Shown in pieces: positions 55,722 to 64,000 of a stretch of 64,000 bases of DNA. The DNA lies in the NCBI RefSeq assembly GCF_020037475.1, contig NZ_JAIQDB010000001.1, positions 1,039,650 to 1,103,649 of the forward strand, in the 5' to 3' direction. The DNA is from Sutcliffiella deserti (GTDB lineage Bacteria; Bacillota; Bacilli; Bacillales; Bacillaceae_I). Position 1 is the stretch's first letter. Each line of letters opens with the position of its first letter. The position numbers and the translations under genes are program-made. Below the pieces are notes generated by a model that ran no database searches, was not told the DNA's origin, and was given only the letters and a program-made list of their open reading frames with translations.

Positions 55722-56132
55722 TCAAGACCATAGCCCAAGTATCCATCCCATCACGGAAAATGTCACAATATGATATCCACCATCAATAAGAAAAAGGACA
55801 AATGGACGACGTTCGAACAAATAGGTGATTCCCATTGCTGCAGTCACAAAAAAAGCTCCCGTCATAAAACCTGCTATTAAACCAAATGTCGCCGTGCTCT
55901 CAGATCCTATGAATAAAGCTAATACGAAGGAAATAATAAGTGCCAATACAAACGAACCACCAAATACCCTTCCAGCTGTTCTACGCAACTGCTCATCAGT
56001 AAATCCATGCAATTTCATCCAAAGCTTCCCAAAAAGCAAAGAGTACCAAATTCCTCCAATAAAAAATGCTGATAAACCTGCTCCTAATACTGCAAAATAA
56101 TTCAAATCACTTATAGCCTGTTGTATATCCAT
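55722..56132 (-). CDS. DUF1761 membrane protein
   Basis: A 136-residue protein with four helices and the DUF1761 pattern GIWYSLLFGKLWMKLHGFTDEQ near the N terminus. Function unknown. It lies between an AraC-type regulator and a DinB protein on one strand and is probably co-transcribed with the latter. Confidence 0.8.
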   Translation of the reverse strand: MDIQQAISDLNYFAVLGAGLSAFFIGGIWYSLLFGKLWMKLHGFTDEQLRRTAGRVFGGSFVLALIISFVLALFIGSESTATFGLIAGFMTGAFFVTAAMGITYLFERRPFVLFLIDGGYHIVTFSVMGWILGLWS

Positions 56133-56213
56133 CCTATAACTCCTTCCATTATTTTCTTATCGAACTAATTATAACCGAAAAAAAGAGAGAAGGATTGTAA
56201 AAATCGGACATGT

Positions 56214-57011
56214 TCAGATAAAATTATTTGAATGCTTAGCAACCTTTTGATACTCCATTGGAGTCATACCGGAAAATCGTTTAAACTCTTTTATAAAGTG
56301 CGACTGGTCGTAATAACCCAACTCTTGAACGAATGAAGAACCCTCTAATTCTTTTTGATCAAAAAGACGAAGACAAGATTGTTCAAAACGGAAAATCCGG
56401 GCCATTAATTTGGGCGATATACCTGTTTGGTCTTTAAAAATGCGATTAAAATGACGGTCTGAGTAACCTAATTGGAAGGCTAGATTAGAGAAACTGGTAG
56501 TAGGGTGTTTTTTTAAGTAGTTGATTCCTTGTTGAACCACACTATGCTGTTTTTCTTTTTTGGAACTAATTCTACTTATAAGATATCTATCAAGTTTGTT
56601 GAAAACTTCAGCTATGCTTTTTGATTCGCAAAGGTTCTCATATATCTCATTGGCAAGCTCGCCTAAAAGAAGGGATAAAGGCTCTACTTGATTAATAGTT
56701 TCATTAATTGGTATTGGTAGGAATGGAAATAGACCATGAGGATGAAAACGAATTCCAATCAAATTGGAAGCCCCATTATACTGAATATGTAACGGCTCAT
56801 GTTGGATTCCAGAAAGCCAAGAATGCTTGACGGAATATGTTTTCCGATTTCCTACTTTATAATTTCCCTCAAGCGCAAAAATCATCTCAATCTTACCATT
56901 TGGTAGTATAGTTTCATTCTTCATGAACTCACCAGTATGTAATTGCACTTGCCAATAATTTTCAATCCATGGCAACAAATGAATGGAAGGCTTCTTTATT
57001 TGGTAAATCAT
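56214..57011 (-). CDS. AraC-family transcriptional regulator
   Basis: A 265-residue regulator: an N-terminal sensor domain (cupin-like, with LPNGKIEMIFALEG) and a C-terminal AraC DNA-binding domain with two helix-turn-helix units (FSNLAFQLGYSDRHFNRIFK and FVQELGYYDQSHFIKEFKRF, ending GMTPMEYQK). Probably controls the following DUF1761-DinB pair. GGGGTGC precedes the start. Confidence 0.86.
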   Translation of the reverse strand: MIYQIKKPSIHLLPWIENYWQVQLHTGEFMKNETILPNGKIEMIFALEGNYKVGNRKTYSVKHSWLSGIQHEPLHIQYNGASNLIGIRFHPHGLFPFLPIPINETINQVEPLSLLLGELANEIYENLCESKSIAEVFNKLDRYLISRISSKKEKQHSVVQQGINYLKKHPTTSFSNLAFQLGYSDRHFNRIFKDQTGISPKLMARIFRFEQSCLRLFDQKELEGSSFVQELGYYDQSHFIKEFKRFSGMTPMEYQKVAKHSNNFI

Positions 57012-57188
57012 TAGAGCACCCCATAATTAAATAATTTCTCTACGAACAGATATAAATGCAAAAAAAAATGATTGTTCCGCCTTATTATAGCAAAAATCAG
57101 ATTTTTAAAAACCAAGATTCCCCGTTATCTTTCTTTAATAAAATAGTATATACTATACTTACCAATACCCTTACAAGGAGGACTTTAC

Positions 57189-57392
57189 ATGACAGAGCAA
57201 AATCAAACAAATCAAACAGAAGAACCTAAAAAGAAGATAAGTCTACAAGATGCAATTAAAAAGCAGTTAGAGCAAAAGAAAAATCTAAACACTTCAGGCA
57301 AATCAAATACGAATGGATTAAAATCCTCTCAGAAAATGAAAAGCCAGCAAACAAAGAAACCAAGCAATACTAGAAGAAAAATGGGAGTATAA
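57189..57392 (+). CDS. Small, very polar basic protein (67 residues)
   Basis: Starts at ATG 57189 with AAGGAGGAC. It is rich in Lys, Gln, Asn, Ser and Thr (NQTNQTEEPKKKISLQDAIK, then QKMKSQQTKK), without hydrophobic core, so probably disordered or nucleic-acid binding. The composition is somewhat like minor spore proteins, but no SASP motif is present. It has its own strong terminator. Confidence 0.6.
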   Translation: MTEQNQTNQTEEPKKKISLQDAIKKQLEQKKNLNTSGKSNTNGLKSSQKMKSQQTKKPSNTRRKMGV

Positions 57393-57403
57393 TTTTCCAA
57401 TAA

Positions 57404-57437
57404 AAAAAACGTGCTTAAGATAAGCACGTTTTTTTTA
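57404..57437 (+). terminator. Terminator of the small basic protein gene
   Basis: AAAAAACGTGCTTA/TAAGCACGTTTTTT stem with a three-base loop and long T-run. Confidence 0.93.
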
Positions 57438-57567
57438 TGAGATAAGTAAATAAAATGCTTCGATATGGTATCTGGTGTAAAGATATATCGCTTTTAGGAA
57501 AGATAAATTTATCCTTTATTAGACATTTTTCATAACTAGCAATTCTTTAAGTATGTACAATGGGAGA

Positions 57568-57657
57568 GTGAAAATCTTGTTTTCAATGAAAAGGGGAACG
57601 AGTAAAAGAAAGTCTGCACCGCAACATTTGATTAAACCTAAGGTAGAGAAAACTTAA
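57568..57657 (+). CDS. Possible 29-residue basic micro-peptide
   Basis: A frame from GTG 57568 to TAA begins MKILFSMKRGTSKRKS and ends KPKVEKT. TGGGAGA directly precedes the GTG (closer than ideal) and a TACAAT-like -10 lies just before that, which argues against both being functional. Low confidence. Confidence 0.2.
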   Translation: MKILFSMKRGTSKRKSAPQHLIKPKVEKT

Positions 57658-57683
57658 CTTAAAATTCTCGGAAAGAATAGCAC

Positions 57684-57713
57684 AAAAAACACTCTCCAAT
57701 ATTACAGAGAGTG
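57684..57713 (-). terminator. Terminator of the peptide transporter operon
   Basis: Minus strand CACTCTC/GAGAGTG stem followed by TTTTTTG, directly after the last ATPase gene. Confidence 0.85.
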
Positions 57714-57724
57714 GGTAATAGCTA

Positions 57725-58738
57725 TTAATATATTGTTTGCAGCTCTGAAAAGTCCACCGGGCCGTCTTCTACAAGATGACAGGCTGATCGCTGCTCTTTT
57801 CCTGGAATTTGGTGCAGGTCAGGAGCTTCGGTTCTGCATCGATCGAATGCATATGGACAACGCGTATGGAACCGGCAGCCTGCAGGAGGATCGATGGGAG
57901 AAGGAACATCCCCTTTCAAAATGATTCTTTCCCTCTTTTCCCCGATATGCGTGCTCGGAATAGCCGATAATAAAGCTTTAGTATATGGGTGCTGGGGATT
58001 TTGAAATAAAGTTTTCTTATCTGCAATCTCTACGATTTTACCTAGGTACATAACAATAATGCGGTCGGAAATGTGTCTTACCACACCCAGGTCATGAGAG
58101 ATAAACAGATACGTAAGATTAAATTCGCGTTGTAGTTTTTTCAGCAGGTTTAAAACCTGAGCTTGAATGGAAACATCCAGCGCAGAAACCGCTTCATCAC
58201 ATACAATCAGCTTCGGGTCTACAGATAGAGCACGTGCGATTCCGATACGCTGGCGTTGCCCCCCGCTGAACTCATGGGGATGGCGGTCGACCTGATGTGC
58301 ACCGATACCGACCGTCTCCAGCAGTTCAACGATTTTTTTACGGCGATCTTTACGGGGCACAACATTCTGGATTTCCAATGCTTCCTCCAAAATCTGGCTG
58401 ACTGTCTGACGAGGATTCAAAGATGCATATGGATCTTGAAAAATAATTTGCAGATCCTTACGTTTCTTCCTCATCTCAGACTTGCTTAAAGCAAGCAAAT
58501 CTTCCCCTTGGAAGCTCACTTCACCGGAATAAGGGTTATCCAGGCGCAGGATGGCACGGCCTGTTGTGGATTTACCGCAACCGGATTCCCCTACGATGCT
58601 GACAGTTTCCCCTTCCTTGACGGAAAAACTGATGTCGTCAACCGCTTTTACATGGTTAACAGTCCTCCCCAATACTCCACCTTTTATAGGAAAATATTGT
58701 TTAAGATTCTTCACTTCTAATAATGTTTGATTACTCAT
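57725..58738 (-). CDS. dppF: Peptide ABC transporter ATP-binding protein (DppF/OppF)
   Basis: A 337-residue ATPase with Walker [10 protein letters not shown], signature [14 protein letters not shown], Walker [13 protein letters not shown] and a C-terminal oligopeptide/dipeptide domain containing the CRFHTRCP cysteine motif. The start is ATG 58738 (GAGGAGG upstream, inside the preceding gene's end); the open frame further upstream overlaps dppD in another frame and is not coding. It overlaps dppD by eight bases. It pairs with DppD as a heterodimer. Confidence 0.92.
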   Translation of the reverse strand: MSNQTLLEVKNLKQYFPIKGGVLGRTVNHVKAVDDISFSVKEGETVSIVGESGCGKSTTGRAILRLDNPYSGEVSFQGEDLLALSKSEMRKKRKDLQIIFQDPYASLNPRQTVSQILEEALEIQNVVPRKDRRKKIVELLETVGIGAHQVDRHPHEFSGGQRQRIGIARALSVDPKLIVCDEAVSALDVSIQAQVLNLLKKLQREFNLTYLFISHDLGVVRHISDRIIVMYLGKIVEIADKKTLFQNPQHPYTKALLSAIPSTHIGEKRERIILKGDVPSPIDPPAGCRFHTRCPYAFDRCRTEAPDLHQIPGKEQRSACHLVEDGPVDFSELQTIY

Positions 58739-59744
58739 GACTGGCAGCAACCTCCTCATCTTCCCACTTATCTGTATAAATCCAGCAACGAACCTGGTCG
58801 CCGTCTTCCGTTTTCTCCAAGTGCGGCAGATTATTGATGCAAATGTCCCTGGCGTGCGGGCAGCGAGGGGCAAAACGGCAGCCCTTCGGCAGATTGAATG
58901 GACTAGGAACAGAACCTTGGATGACGGAAAGTTCCCCTTCCACATCCTCATCATGCTTTGGTACTGAGTTTAATAGACCGACAGTGTATGGATGTTTTGG
59001 ATGCGAAAAGATAGTTTTTACATCTGCGTATTCCACTACCTTTCCGCAGTACATGACGGCCACCTTATCACACATTTCCGCTACAACCCCTAAGTCATGG
59101 GTGATCAACATAAGGGATGTACCCAATTCCTCCTGAAGCTTCTTCATTAATTCTAATATTTGTGCTTGAATCGTCACGTCGAGTGCCGTTGTCGGTTCAT
59201 CCGCAATCAGCAATTCAGGATTACATGCCAGTGCAATTGCGATCATGACACGCTGGCGCATTCCTCCTGAAAGCTCAAACGGATATTGTTTAGCCCGTTT
59301 TTCAGGGGATGGTATACCCACTAGCCGGAGCATATCGACAGACTTTGTCCAAGCAGCTTTCCTTCCGAGTTTTTGATGAATCCTGATGGACTCGGCAATC
59401 TGCTCGCCACAGGTCAAGGTCGGATTTAAAGAAGTCATCGGCTCCTGGAAAATCATGCTTATGTTATTTCCACGAAGGTTCATCATCTGTTTCTTTGTTT
59501 TATCAATAAGGTTTTCATTTTTGAATAGGATTTCCCCACCAACAATTTTACCGTCACCCAGTCTCATAATGGATAGCGAGGTGATACTTTTACCGGATCC
59601 GGATTCTCCCACAATACCGAGAGTCTTCCCTTTCTCTATGGAGAAATCCACACCGTCAACTGCTTTCACTTCTCCTTCATCCGTAAAAAAAGATGTTCTT
59701 AAGCCTTTTACTTCTAATATGTTATCGCTTTTAGCTGTTGTCAT
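58731..59744 (-). CDS. dppD: Peptide ABC transporter ATP-binding protein (DppD/OppD)
   Basis: About 337 residues: Walker [12 protein letters not shown], signature [12 protein letters not shown], Walker [13 protein letters not shown], and the C-terminal oligopeptide-binding extension with [13 protein letters not shown] 59744 and GTG 59753 are both possible starts after AAAGGACG. It follows the permease gene by 15 bases. Confidence 0.92.
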   Translation of the reverse strand: MTTAKSDNILEVKGLRTSFFTDEGEVKAVDGVDFSIEKGKTLGIVGESGSGKSITSLSIMRLGDGKIVGGEILFKNENLIDKTKKQMMNLRGNNISMIFQEPMTSLNPTLTCGEQIAESIRIHQKLGRKAAWTKSVDMLRLVGIPSPEKRAKQYPFELSGGMRQRVMIAIALACNPELLIADEPTTALDVTIQAQILELMKKLQEELGTSLMLITHDLGVVAEMCDKVAVMYCGKVVEYADVKTIFSHPKHPYTVGLLNSVPKHDEDVEGELSVIQGSVPSPFNLPKGCRFAPRCPHARDICINNLPHLEKTEDGDQVRCWIYTDKWEDEEVAASHE

Positions 59745-59759
59745 GTCTTTCACCGTCCT

Positions 59760-60686
59760 TTAGTTAAGGTCTATCCGCTTGTTAATCATTCGATAGGTGA
59801 TATCCACAAGGAAGTTAACAAATACGAACAATAATGTACACACTAAGATGGTTCCTTGCACCATTGGGAAGTCACGCATGTTTATGGATGTAATAATCAG
59901 CCGTCCGATTCCGTTTATTGCAAAAACCGTCTCTGTAATAACAGCTCCACCCAACAATGTACCGAACTGCAAACCTACTACTGTAACTACTGGAATCAAA
60001 GCATTTCTTAAAGCATGCTTATAAATGACATATTTATCGCTTACACCTTTCGCATAAGCGGTCCGGATATAATCTTGATCAATTACATCCAACATACTTG
60101 ATCGAGTCATACGGGCAATGATGGCAGCACCACCGGTTCCCAGTGTAATGATAGGAAGAATCATCTGTTTCCAATCATTCCCCCATCCAGCAACAGGGAG
60201 CCAACCAAGATTTACAGAGAATAAATAAATCAACATAATACCAAGCCAGAAGTTTGGCATGGAAACACCGAACAGGGCAACAATCATGATAGAGGTATCT
60301 GCATATGAATACTTTCTGGTAGCTGAGATAATCCCCGCAATCAACCCTAGAAATACGGATAAAATCGTTCCCCATATTGCCAGCTCTATCGTAATCCAGA
60401 TTCTATCAGAGAATATTTCAGATGTAACATCCCGGTTAGTACGCACAGAAGTACCAAGATCCCCTTGTATTGCATTCCCGATATAGCTGAAATACTGGAC
60501 ATGATATGGATCATTCAGGCCAAGCTTTTCTCTCATCGCTTCTACCTGTTCCGTACTAGCCTGCTCTCCAGCCATGATCTGAGCTGCATCCCCTGGAATC
60601 AAGTGGACCATCAGGAAAACCGCCAATGTTACACCAAATAGTACCGGTATCGTTTGAAGTAGTCTTCTTATGATAAAAATAAACAT
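59760..60686 (-). CDS. dppB: Peptide ABC transporter permease (DppB/OppB)
   Basis: A 308-residue permease with six helices. The N-terminal FIIRRLLQTIPVLFGVTLAVF and the EAA loop RTAYAKGVSDKYVIYKHALRNALIPV are typical of DppB/GsiC. It follows dppC by 21 bases. Confidence 0.92.
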   Translation of the reverse strand: MFIFIIRRLLQTIPVLFGVTLAVFLMVHLIPGDAAQIMAGEQASTEQVEAMREKLGLNDPYHVQYFSYIGNAIQGDLGTSVRTNRDVTSEIFSDRIWITIELAIWGTILSVFLGLIAGIISATRKYSYADTSIMIVALFGVSMPNFWLGIMLIYLFSVNLGWLPVAGWGNDWKQMILPIITLGTGGAAIIARMTRSSMLDVIDQDYIRTAYAKGVSDKYVIYKHALRNALIPVVTVVGLQFGTLLGGAVITETVFAINGIGRLIITSINMRDFPMVQGTILVCTLLFVFVNFLVDITYRMINKRIDLN

Positions 60687-60707
60687 ATTATTTCACCTTC
60701 TTCTCCA

Positions 60708-61601
60708 TTATTTTCTTGATTTTGGATCTAACGCATCACGCAGTCCATCACCCATCATGTTAAATCCAATTACAACCAGCAGAATGACAATCCCTGGGAA
60801 TAATGTGACATGAGGTGCTTGGGCTAAATAAGCCCGCCCTTCGCTTAACATAGCCCCCCATTCTGCTTGCGGCGGCCTTGTCCCCATTCCAAGGAAGGAA
60901 AGAGCACTTGCTGTAATAATGGCAGAAGCAATATACAATGTTGCTTGTACAATAATCGGCGACATAATATTTGGCAGGATATGACGAAAAATAATTCTTC
61001 CATCTTTTGCGCCCATAGCTTTTATTGCGTCCACATATTCAAGTTTCTTTACACTAAGGGTGGATCCGCGAACAATTCTGGCAAACGAAGGAATCGCATA
61101 AAAAGCAACGGCAATAATTACATTCCTCGTACTTGCTCCAAGAACACTTACTATTGCCAATGCCAGTAAGATTCCTGGGAATGCCAGAAGGACATCACAT
61201 ATCCTCATGATCAGACTATCTATCCACCTTCCATAGTATCCAGAGATAATTCCCAAAACCACTCCTACTATTGCACCTAAAAGTGTCGAAACAAATCCAA
61301 TCCCTAGGGAAATCTGTGTTCCATATAGAAGTCGGCTAAAAACATCCCGCCCCATCTGGTCTGTACCAAGATAATGTTCAGCTGATGGGCCTTGAAGCTT
61401 ATTCATAACATTAGTTGCGTTTGGTTCATGAGTGGCTATCAATGGTGCAAGTGCACCGAGAATTACAATTGCTATAATTATAAAGGCCCCCACCAGGGCA
61501 GCTTTATTCTTAGCCAGTTTTTTGTAAAAAGATATCCAACGGACCGTTTTTGAACTCTTAATGGTAACTGGAACCCCCGTTGTCGTTTGTGGTTGACTCA
61601 T
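60708..61601 (-). CDS. dppC: Peptide ABC transporter permease (DppC/OppC)
   Basis: A 297-residue permease, first gene of the leftward operon. Conserved parts are HYLGTDQMGRDVFSRLLYG and the EAA loop DAIKAMGAKDGRIIFRHILP. ATG 61601 is the best-supported start (GGGAAGA upstream); earlier in-frame ATGs sit on top of the likely ribosome site. Confidence 0.9.
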   Translation of the reverse strand: MSQPQTTTGVPVTIKSSKTVRWISFYKKLAKNKAALVGAFIIIAIVILGALAPLIATHEPNATNVMNKLQGPSAEHYLGTDQMGRDVFSRLLYGTQISLGIGFVSTLLGAIVGVVLGIISGYYGRWIDSLIMRICDVLLAFPGILLALAIVSVLGASTRNVIIAVAFYAIPSFARIVRGSTLSVKKLEYVDAIKAMGAKDGRIIFRHILPNIMSPIIVQATLYIASAIITASALSFLGMGTRPPQAEWGAMLSEGRAYLAQAPHVTLFPGIVILLVVIGFNMMGDGLRDALDPKSRK

Positions 61602-61684
61602 GATTCTTCCCATCCCCTCATCTGTTTGTAACATTCTTATTAGCTCTAAGTTTCTATATAACTAGATACTATAATAGCTATTTT

Positions 61685-61700
61685 ATTGTAATATTACAAT
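61685..61700. promoter_or_regulatory. Perfect 16-bp palindrome in the transporter's divergent region
   Basis: ATTGTAATATTACAAT lies 84-99 bases upstream of dppC. It could be an operator for the leftward operon. The 371-base region 61602-61972 otherwise holds only AT-rich promoter sequence. Confidence 0.45.
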
Positions 61701-61874
61701 AGTTTGAAAAAGTCTTACAATACAAAATAAATAGAATGATAGTAAATATGCAAATAAATATTTTTTTCATTATATACACCGAAAAATTAATTAGAACGTA
61801 ATATTTTCGTTGTCGAAAGTTGTTATATTATTACAAAAATAATATTTTTGTTAAAATTTCTTGAAAATAAACTC

Positions 61875-61903
61875 TTGTGAATTTTCAGTTTTTAGCTTAT
61901 TAT
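61875..61903 (+). promoter_or_regulatory. Promoter of the binding-protein gene with CodY-like sequence
   Basis: TTGTGA (61875-61880), 17 bp, TATTAT (61898-61903). The spacer region contains AATTTTCAG (61880-61888), the left part of the CodY consensus AATTTTCWGAAAATT; the right part is poor. CodY control is common for peptide uptake genes, but this site is only suggestive. Confidence 0.45.
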
Positions 61904-61972
61904 AAAAATCAATCATGGCTTATCCATTGATTTAAAATTGTATCAACAAATTCTTCAGGGGGGTAATTTTAC

Positions 61973-63562
61973 ATGAAAACAAAAAAGAATGTGTTTTTCC
62001 TGCTTCTTCTTTCCCTAATGCTGGTTCTTTCTGCATGTAGTGGTGGAAATGACAGCAGCGGGACGACAAACAACGGCGGTGCCGGAGATGATGGCGAAGT
62101 AGAAGGCCAAGATGGCGGAGAGCTATCATTCGTAGTTGGTGCAGATGCCCCAACACTTGATCCACACGGAATGAATGATACTTCCACAACAAACGTAACA
62201 ACGCAAATATTCGACCGTTTAACTGCTTATGACCCTGACGGTACTGTAGTTCCTTCACTGGCCGAGTCTTTCGAAGCTATTGAAGATACTGTTTGGGAAT
62301 TTAAACTACGTACTGATGTTAAATTCCACGATGGCACGGATTTCACTGCAGAGGCAGTAAAGATGACACTTGAACGTATTTTAGATCCAGAATTTGCATC
62401 TCCTCGTGCTGTAGTACTTAACATGATCACAGAAGTTGAGGTTGTTGACGAACATACAGTTCATATTAAAACTGCTGAACCTTTCGCTCCACTACCGGCT
62501 CACTTAGCACATAACGCTGGTTCTATCATCGCTCCTTCTGCAATTGAAGAAGAAAACAGCGGCGGAGAAACTGTAGACGAAAATCCAGTTGGAACAGGGC
62601 CTTTCGTATTTGAAAACTGGAACCGCGGTTCTGAAATCACATTAGTGAAAAACGAAAACTACTGGGATGGTGCACCTGCACTTGATTCCATCAAGTTTGT
62701 TGTAGTACCAGAGCAATCAACACGTGTTGCAATGCTTGAAACGGGTGAAGCTCAAGTGACACAAATCGGTGCATCTGATGTAGCCCGTGTAGAAGGCATG
62801 TCTGGTTCAGGAATCGAGTTGGTGAACGTTCGCGGTACTCGTATGGACTATCTAGGCTTCAATATGGAAAAAGAGCCATACAACATTAAAGAAGTTCGTC
62901 AAGCAATCTCCATGGCAATCAACAAAACAGATGTGGTTGACGGTATCCTGGACGGTCAGGGTGTACCTGCTGTTGGACCGCTTGCTCCTACAGTTGTTGG
63001 TAACTACCAAGATCTTGAGCCACTTGGATATGACGTGGAAGCTGCAAAGCAATTGCTTGCTGATGCGGGCTTTGAAGATGGATTTGAAACAACTCTTTAT
63101 GTAAACTCTGCAAACGCTGAGCGTGAGCAAATTGCAACACTTGTCCAAGACCAATTAGGTCAAATTGGTATCACAGTTAACATTGAAATCATTGAGTGGG
63201 GTGCGTTCCTTGATGCAACTGCCAATGGTGAGCATGAACTATTCATCCTTGGATGGACTACTGTAACAGGTGATGCTGACTACGGTCTATATGCTCTATT
63301 CCATTCTTCCACATTCGGAGCGCCTGGTAACCGATCTTTCTACGCTAACGACCGCGTAGATGAATTACTTGACTTTGCCCGCTCTGAGACAAACCAGGAT
63401 GAGCGTAATGAAGCTTACAAAGAAGTCTCTGAGATTCTTGTAGACGAAGCTCCAATGGTTTACCTGCAACACCCTGACTTCAACTACGGAACAAACGGTG
63501 CTAACGGTCTATTCGTAGACTTCAGTGGTACTCCTTACTTCCACGGTGTGAAGCTTCAATAA
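61973..63562 (+). CDS. dppA: Peptide/glutathione-type ABC transporter substrate-binding lipoprotein
   Basis: A 529-residue family 5 solute-binding protein. Signal peptide with lipobox LSAC, a Gly/Ser/Asp-rich linker, then the domain starting VVGADAPTLDPHGMND, with QIFDRLTAYDPDGTVVPSLAESF and VGTGPFVFENWNRGSEITLV. The sequence is closest to proteins annotated as glutathione- or dipeptide-binding (GsiB-like). It is divergent from its dppCBDF operon, so binding protein and membrane complex are regulated from opposite promoters. Confidence 0.9.
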   Translation: MKTKKNVFFLLLLSLMLVLSACSGGNDSSGTTNNGGAGDDGEVEGQDGGELSFVVGADAPTLDPHGMNDTSTTNVTTQIFDRLTAYDPDGTVVPSLAESFEAIEDTVWEFKLRTDVKFHDGTDFTAEAVKMTLERILDPEFASPRAVVLNMITEVEVVDEHTVHIKTAEPFAPLPAHLAHNAGSIIAPSAIEEENSGGETVDENPVGTGPFVFENWNRGSEITLVKNENYWDGAPALDSIKFVVVPEQSTRVAMLETGEAQVTQIGASDVARVEGMSGSGIELVNVRGTRMDYLGFNMEKEPYNIKEVRQAISMAINKTDVVDGILDGQGVPAVGPLAPTVVGNYQDLEPLGYDVEAAKQLLADAGFEDGFETTLYVNSANAEREQIATLVQDQLGQIGITVNIEIIEWGAFLDATANGEHELFILGWTTVTGDADYGLYALFHSSTFGAPGNRSFYANDRVDELLDFARSETNQDERNEAYKEVSEILVDEAPMVYLQHPDFNYGTNGANGLFVDFSGTPYFHGVKLQ

Positions 63563-63569
63563 GAAAGAA

Positions 63570-63608
63570 AGACCCTCGACTAGTTATAAAAGTCGAGGGT
63601 TTTCTTTT
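63570..63608 (+). terminator. Terminator of the binding-protein gene
   Basis: ACCCTCGAC/GTCGAGGGT perfect 9-bp stem followed by TTTCTTTTT. Confidence 0.9.
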
Positions 63609-63794
63609 TAATCTTTTCTCACACACTTTGCTTAAAATAGGAAACTTTTATGATTATTAGTCAAGTCCTTATTATTGTGTAAAATTCCTTACAAGTGTTT
63701 TCAACGGGTAATTGCCTCCTCTAAAATGAAGCACGAAAGCATTCTGTATAAGAAATCAGCCTTGCATTCCCTGAAGATACGGCATCATATCCTG

Positions 63795-63975
63795 GGGCTA
63801 TGCGCAAATCGCCATGAAGTATGGAGAAAAAGCATTCCGTGCGCAAATCTCGAGAAGTGGTACGGAAAAACCGAGTTCCGTGCGCAAGTCCCGAGAAGTG
63901 ATACGAAAAACCCGAGTTCCGTGCACAAGTTCCGAGAAGTGGTACGCAACACCGGAATACAGCATGCAAGCCACC
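63795..63975 (+). repeat. 41-bp tandem repeat, second locus
   Basis: TTCCGTGC starts at 63835, 63876 and 63917, exactly 41 bp apart. Each is followed by GCAA(A/G)T...CGAGAAGTGGTACG or a variant, and there are decayed units on either side. The unit is homologous to that at 51.5-51.65 kb. The 440-base stretch to the window end holds no gene; the long minus-strand frame across it is repeat-derived. Confidence 0.75.
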
Positions 63976-64000
63976 GCGAAATCTACCCACTAACCCCGTT

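Noticed and set aside
63721..63990. 89-codon open frame on the minus strand
   Set aside because: It reads through the 41-bp tandem repeats, which give it a repetitive peptide, and has no start signal.

Overview
The window is a low-GC Firmicutes chromosome segment from an endospore-forming Bacillaceae member. Evidence: AGGAGG-type ribosome-binding sites, T-tailed terminators, an M-box (Mg2+) riboswitch, spoVR, racA, a KinB-like protein, and a block whose gene order (as I recall it) matches the B. subtilis yhcT-to-yhdB region. The secreted protease closely resembles, from memory, the oxidatively stable KP-43 subtilase of alkaliphilic Bacillus, so a Sutcliffiella (Bacillus halmapalus/cohnii) relative is a reasonable inference. 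I see no phage, IS element, CRISPR array, rRNA or tRNA.

Layout. 1-1083: 5' end of a fructose operon (fruR-fruK) with operators and a cre. 1.3-6.5 kb: probable copper/metal envelope-stress group: a Cys-rich copper-storage protein, a two-component system co-transcribed with a BNR-repeat lipoprotein and a haem-type membrane protein, and a YdhK lipoprotein. The TCS and ydhK promoters share a motif at identical spacing to the -10. 6.7-12.7 kb: spoVR, a TauE/SafE exporter, M-box-controlled mgtE, an M14 peptidase and a YhdB-like protein. 12.9-32.4 kb: backbone like B. subtilis yhcT-yhdB (trmO, yhdA, yhcZY, pgcA, glpD, glpK, yhcX, yhcU, yhcT). It is interrupted by an AEC transporter, two paralogous spore-surface-like proteins, a DUF4395 protein, a GH13 alpha-glucosidase, a thiol-oxidation pair (bdbC plus a thioredoxin) and a cluster of repeats at 28.7-29.1 kb. 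glpF and glpP are absent from where B. subtilis has them.

33-43 kb holds the most interesting part: a KP-43-type alkaline protease, then a 49-codon secreted-peptide gene (nprX-like) and an nprR-like TPR regulator on the same strand. This looks like an RNPP quorum-sensing cassette sitting next to a protease. Divergent from it are racA and a full-length KinB-like membrane protein that has lost the phospho-accepting histidine and the ATP-binding motifs (a pseudo-histidine-kinase). Tandem fluoride channels follow.

43-57 kb: housekeeping and stress genes (RDD protein, SDR reductase, membrane-anchored MsrA-MsrB fusion, proC, Ca2+/cation antiporter, CNNM/CorC protein, MhqR-box-controlled mhqA, a paired DUF1538 transporter, catE-like dioxygenase, DinB and DUF1761 genes under an AraC-type regulator). 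57.7-63.6 kb: a complete dipeptide/oligopeptide ABC transporter whose four membrane/ATPase genes run leftward and whose binding-protein gene runs rightward from a shared intergenic region. Several intergenic regions hold repeats: GC-rich elements with internally complementary arms, and 41-bp and 21-22-bp tandem repeats of unknown role.
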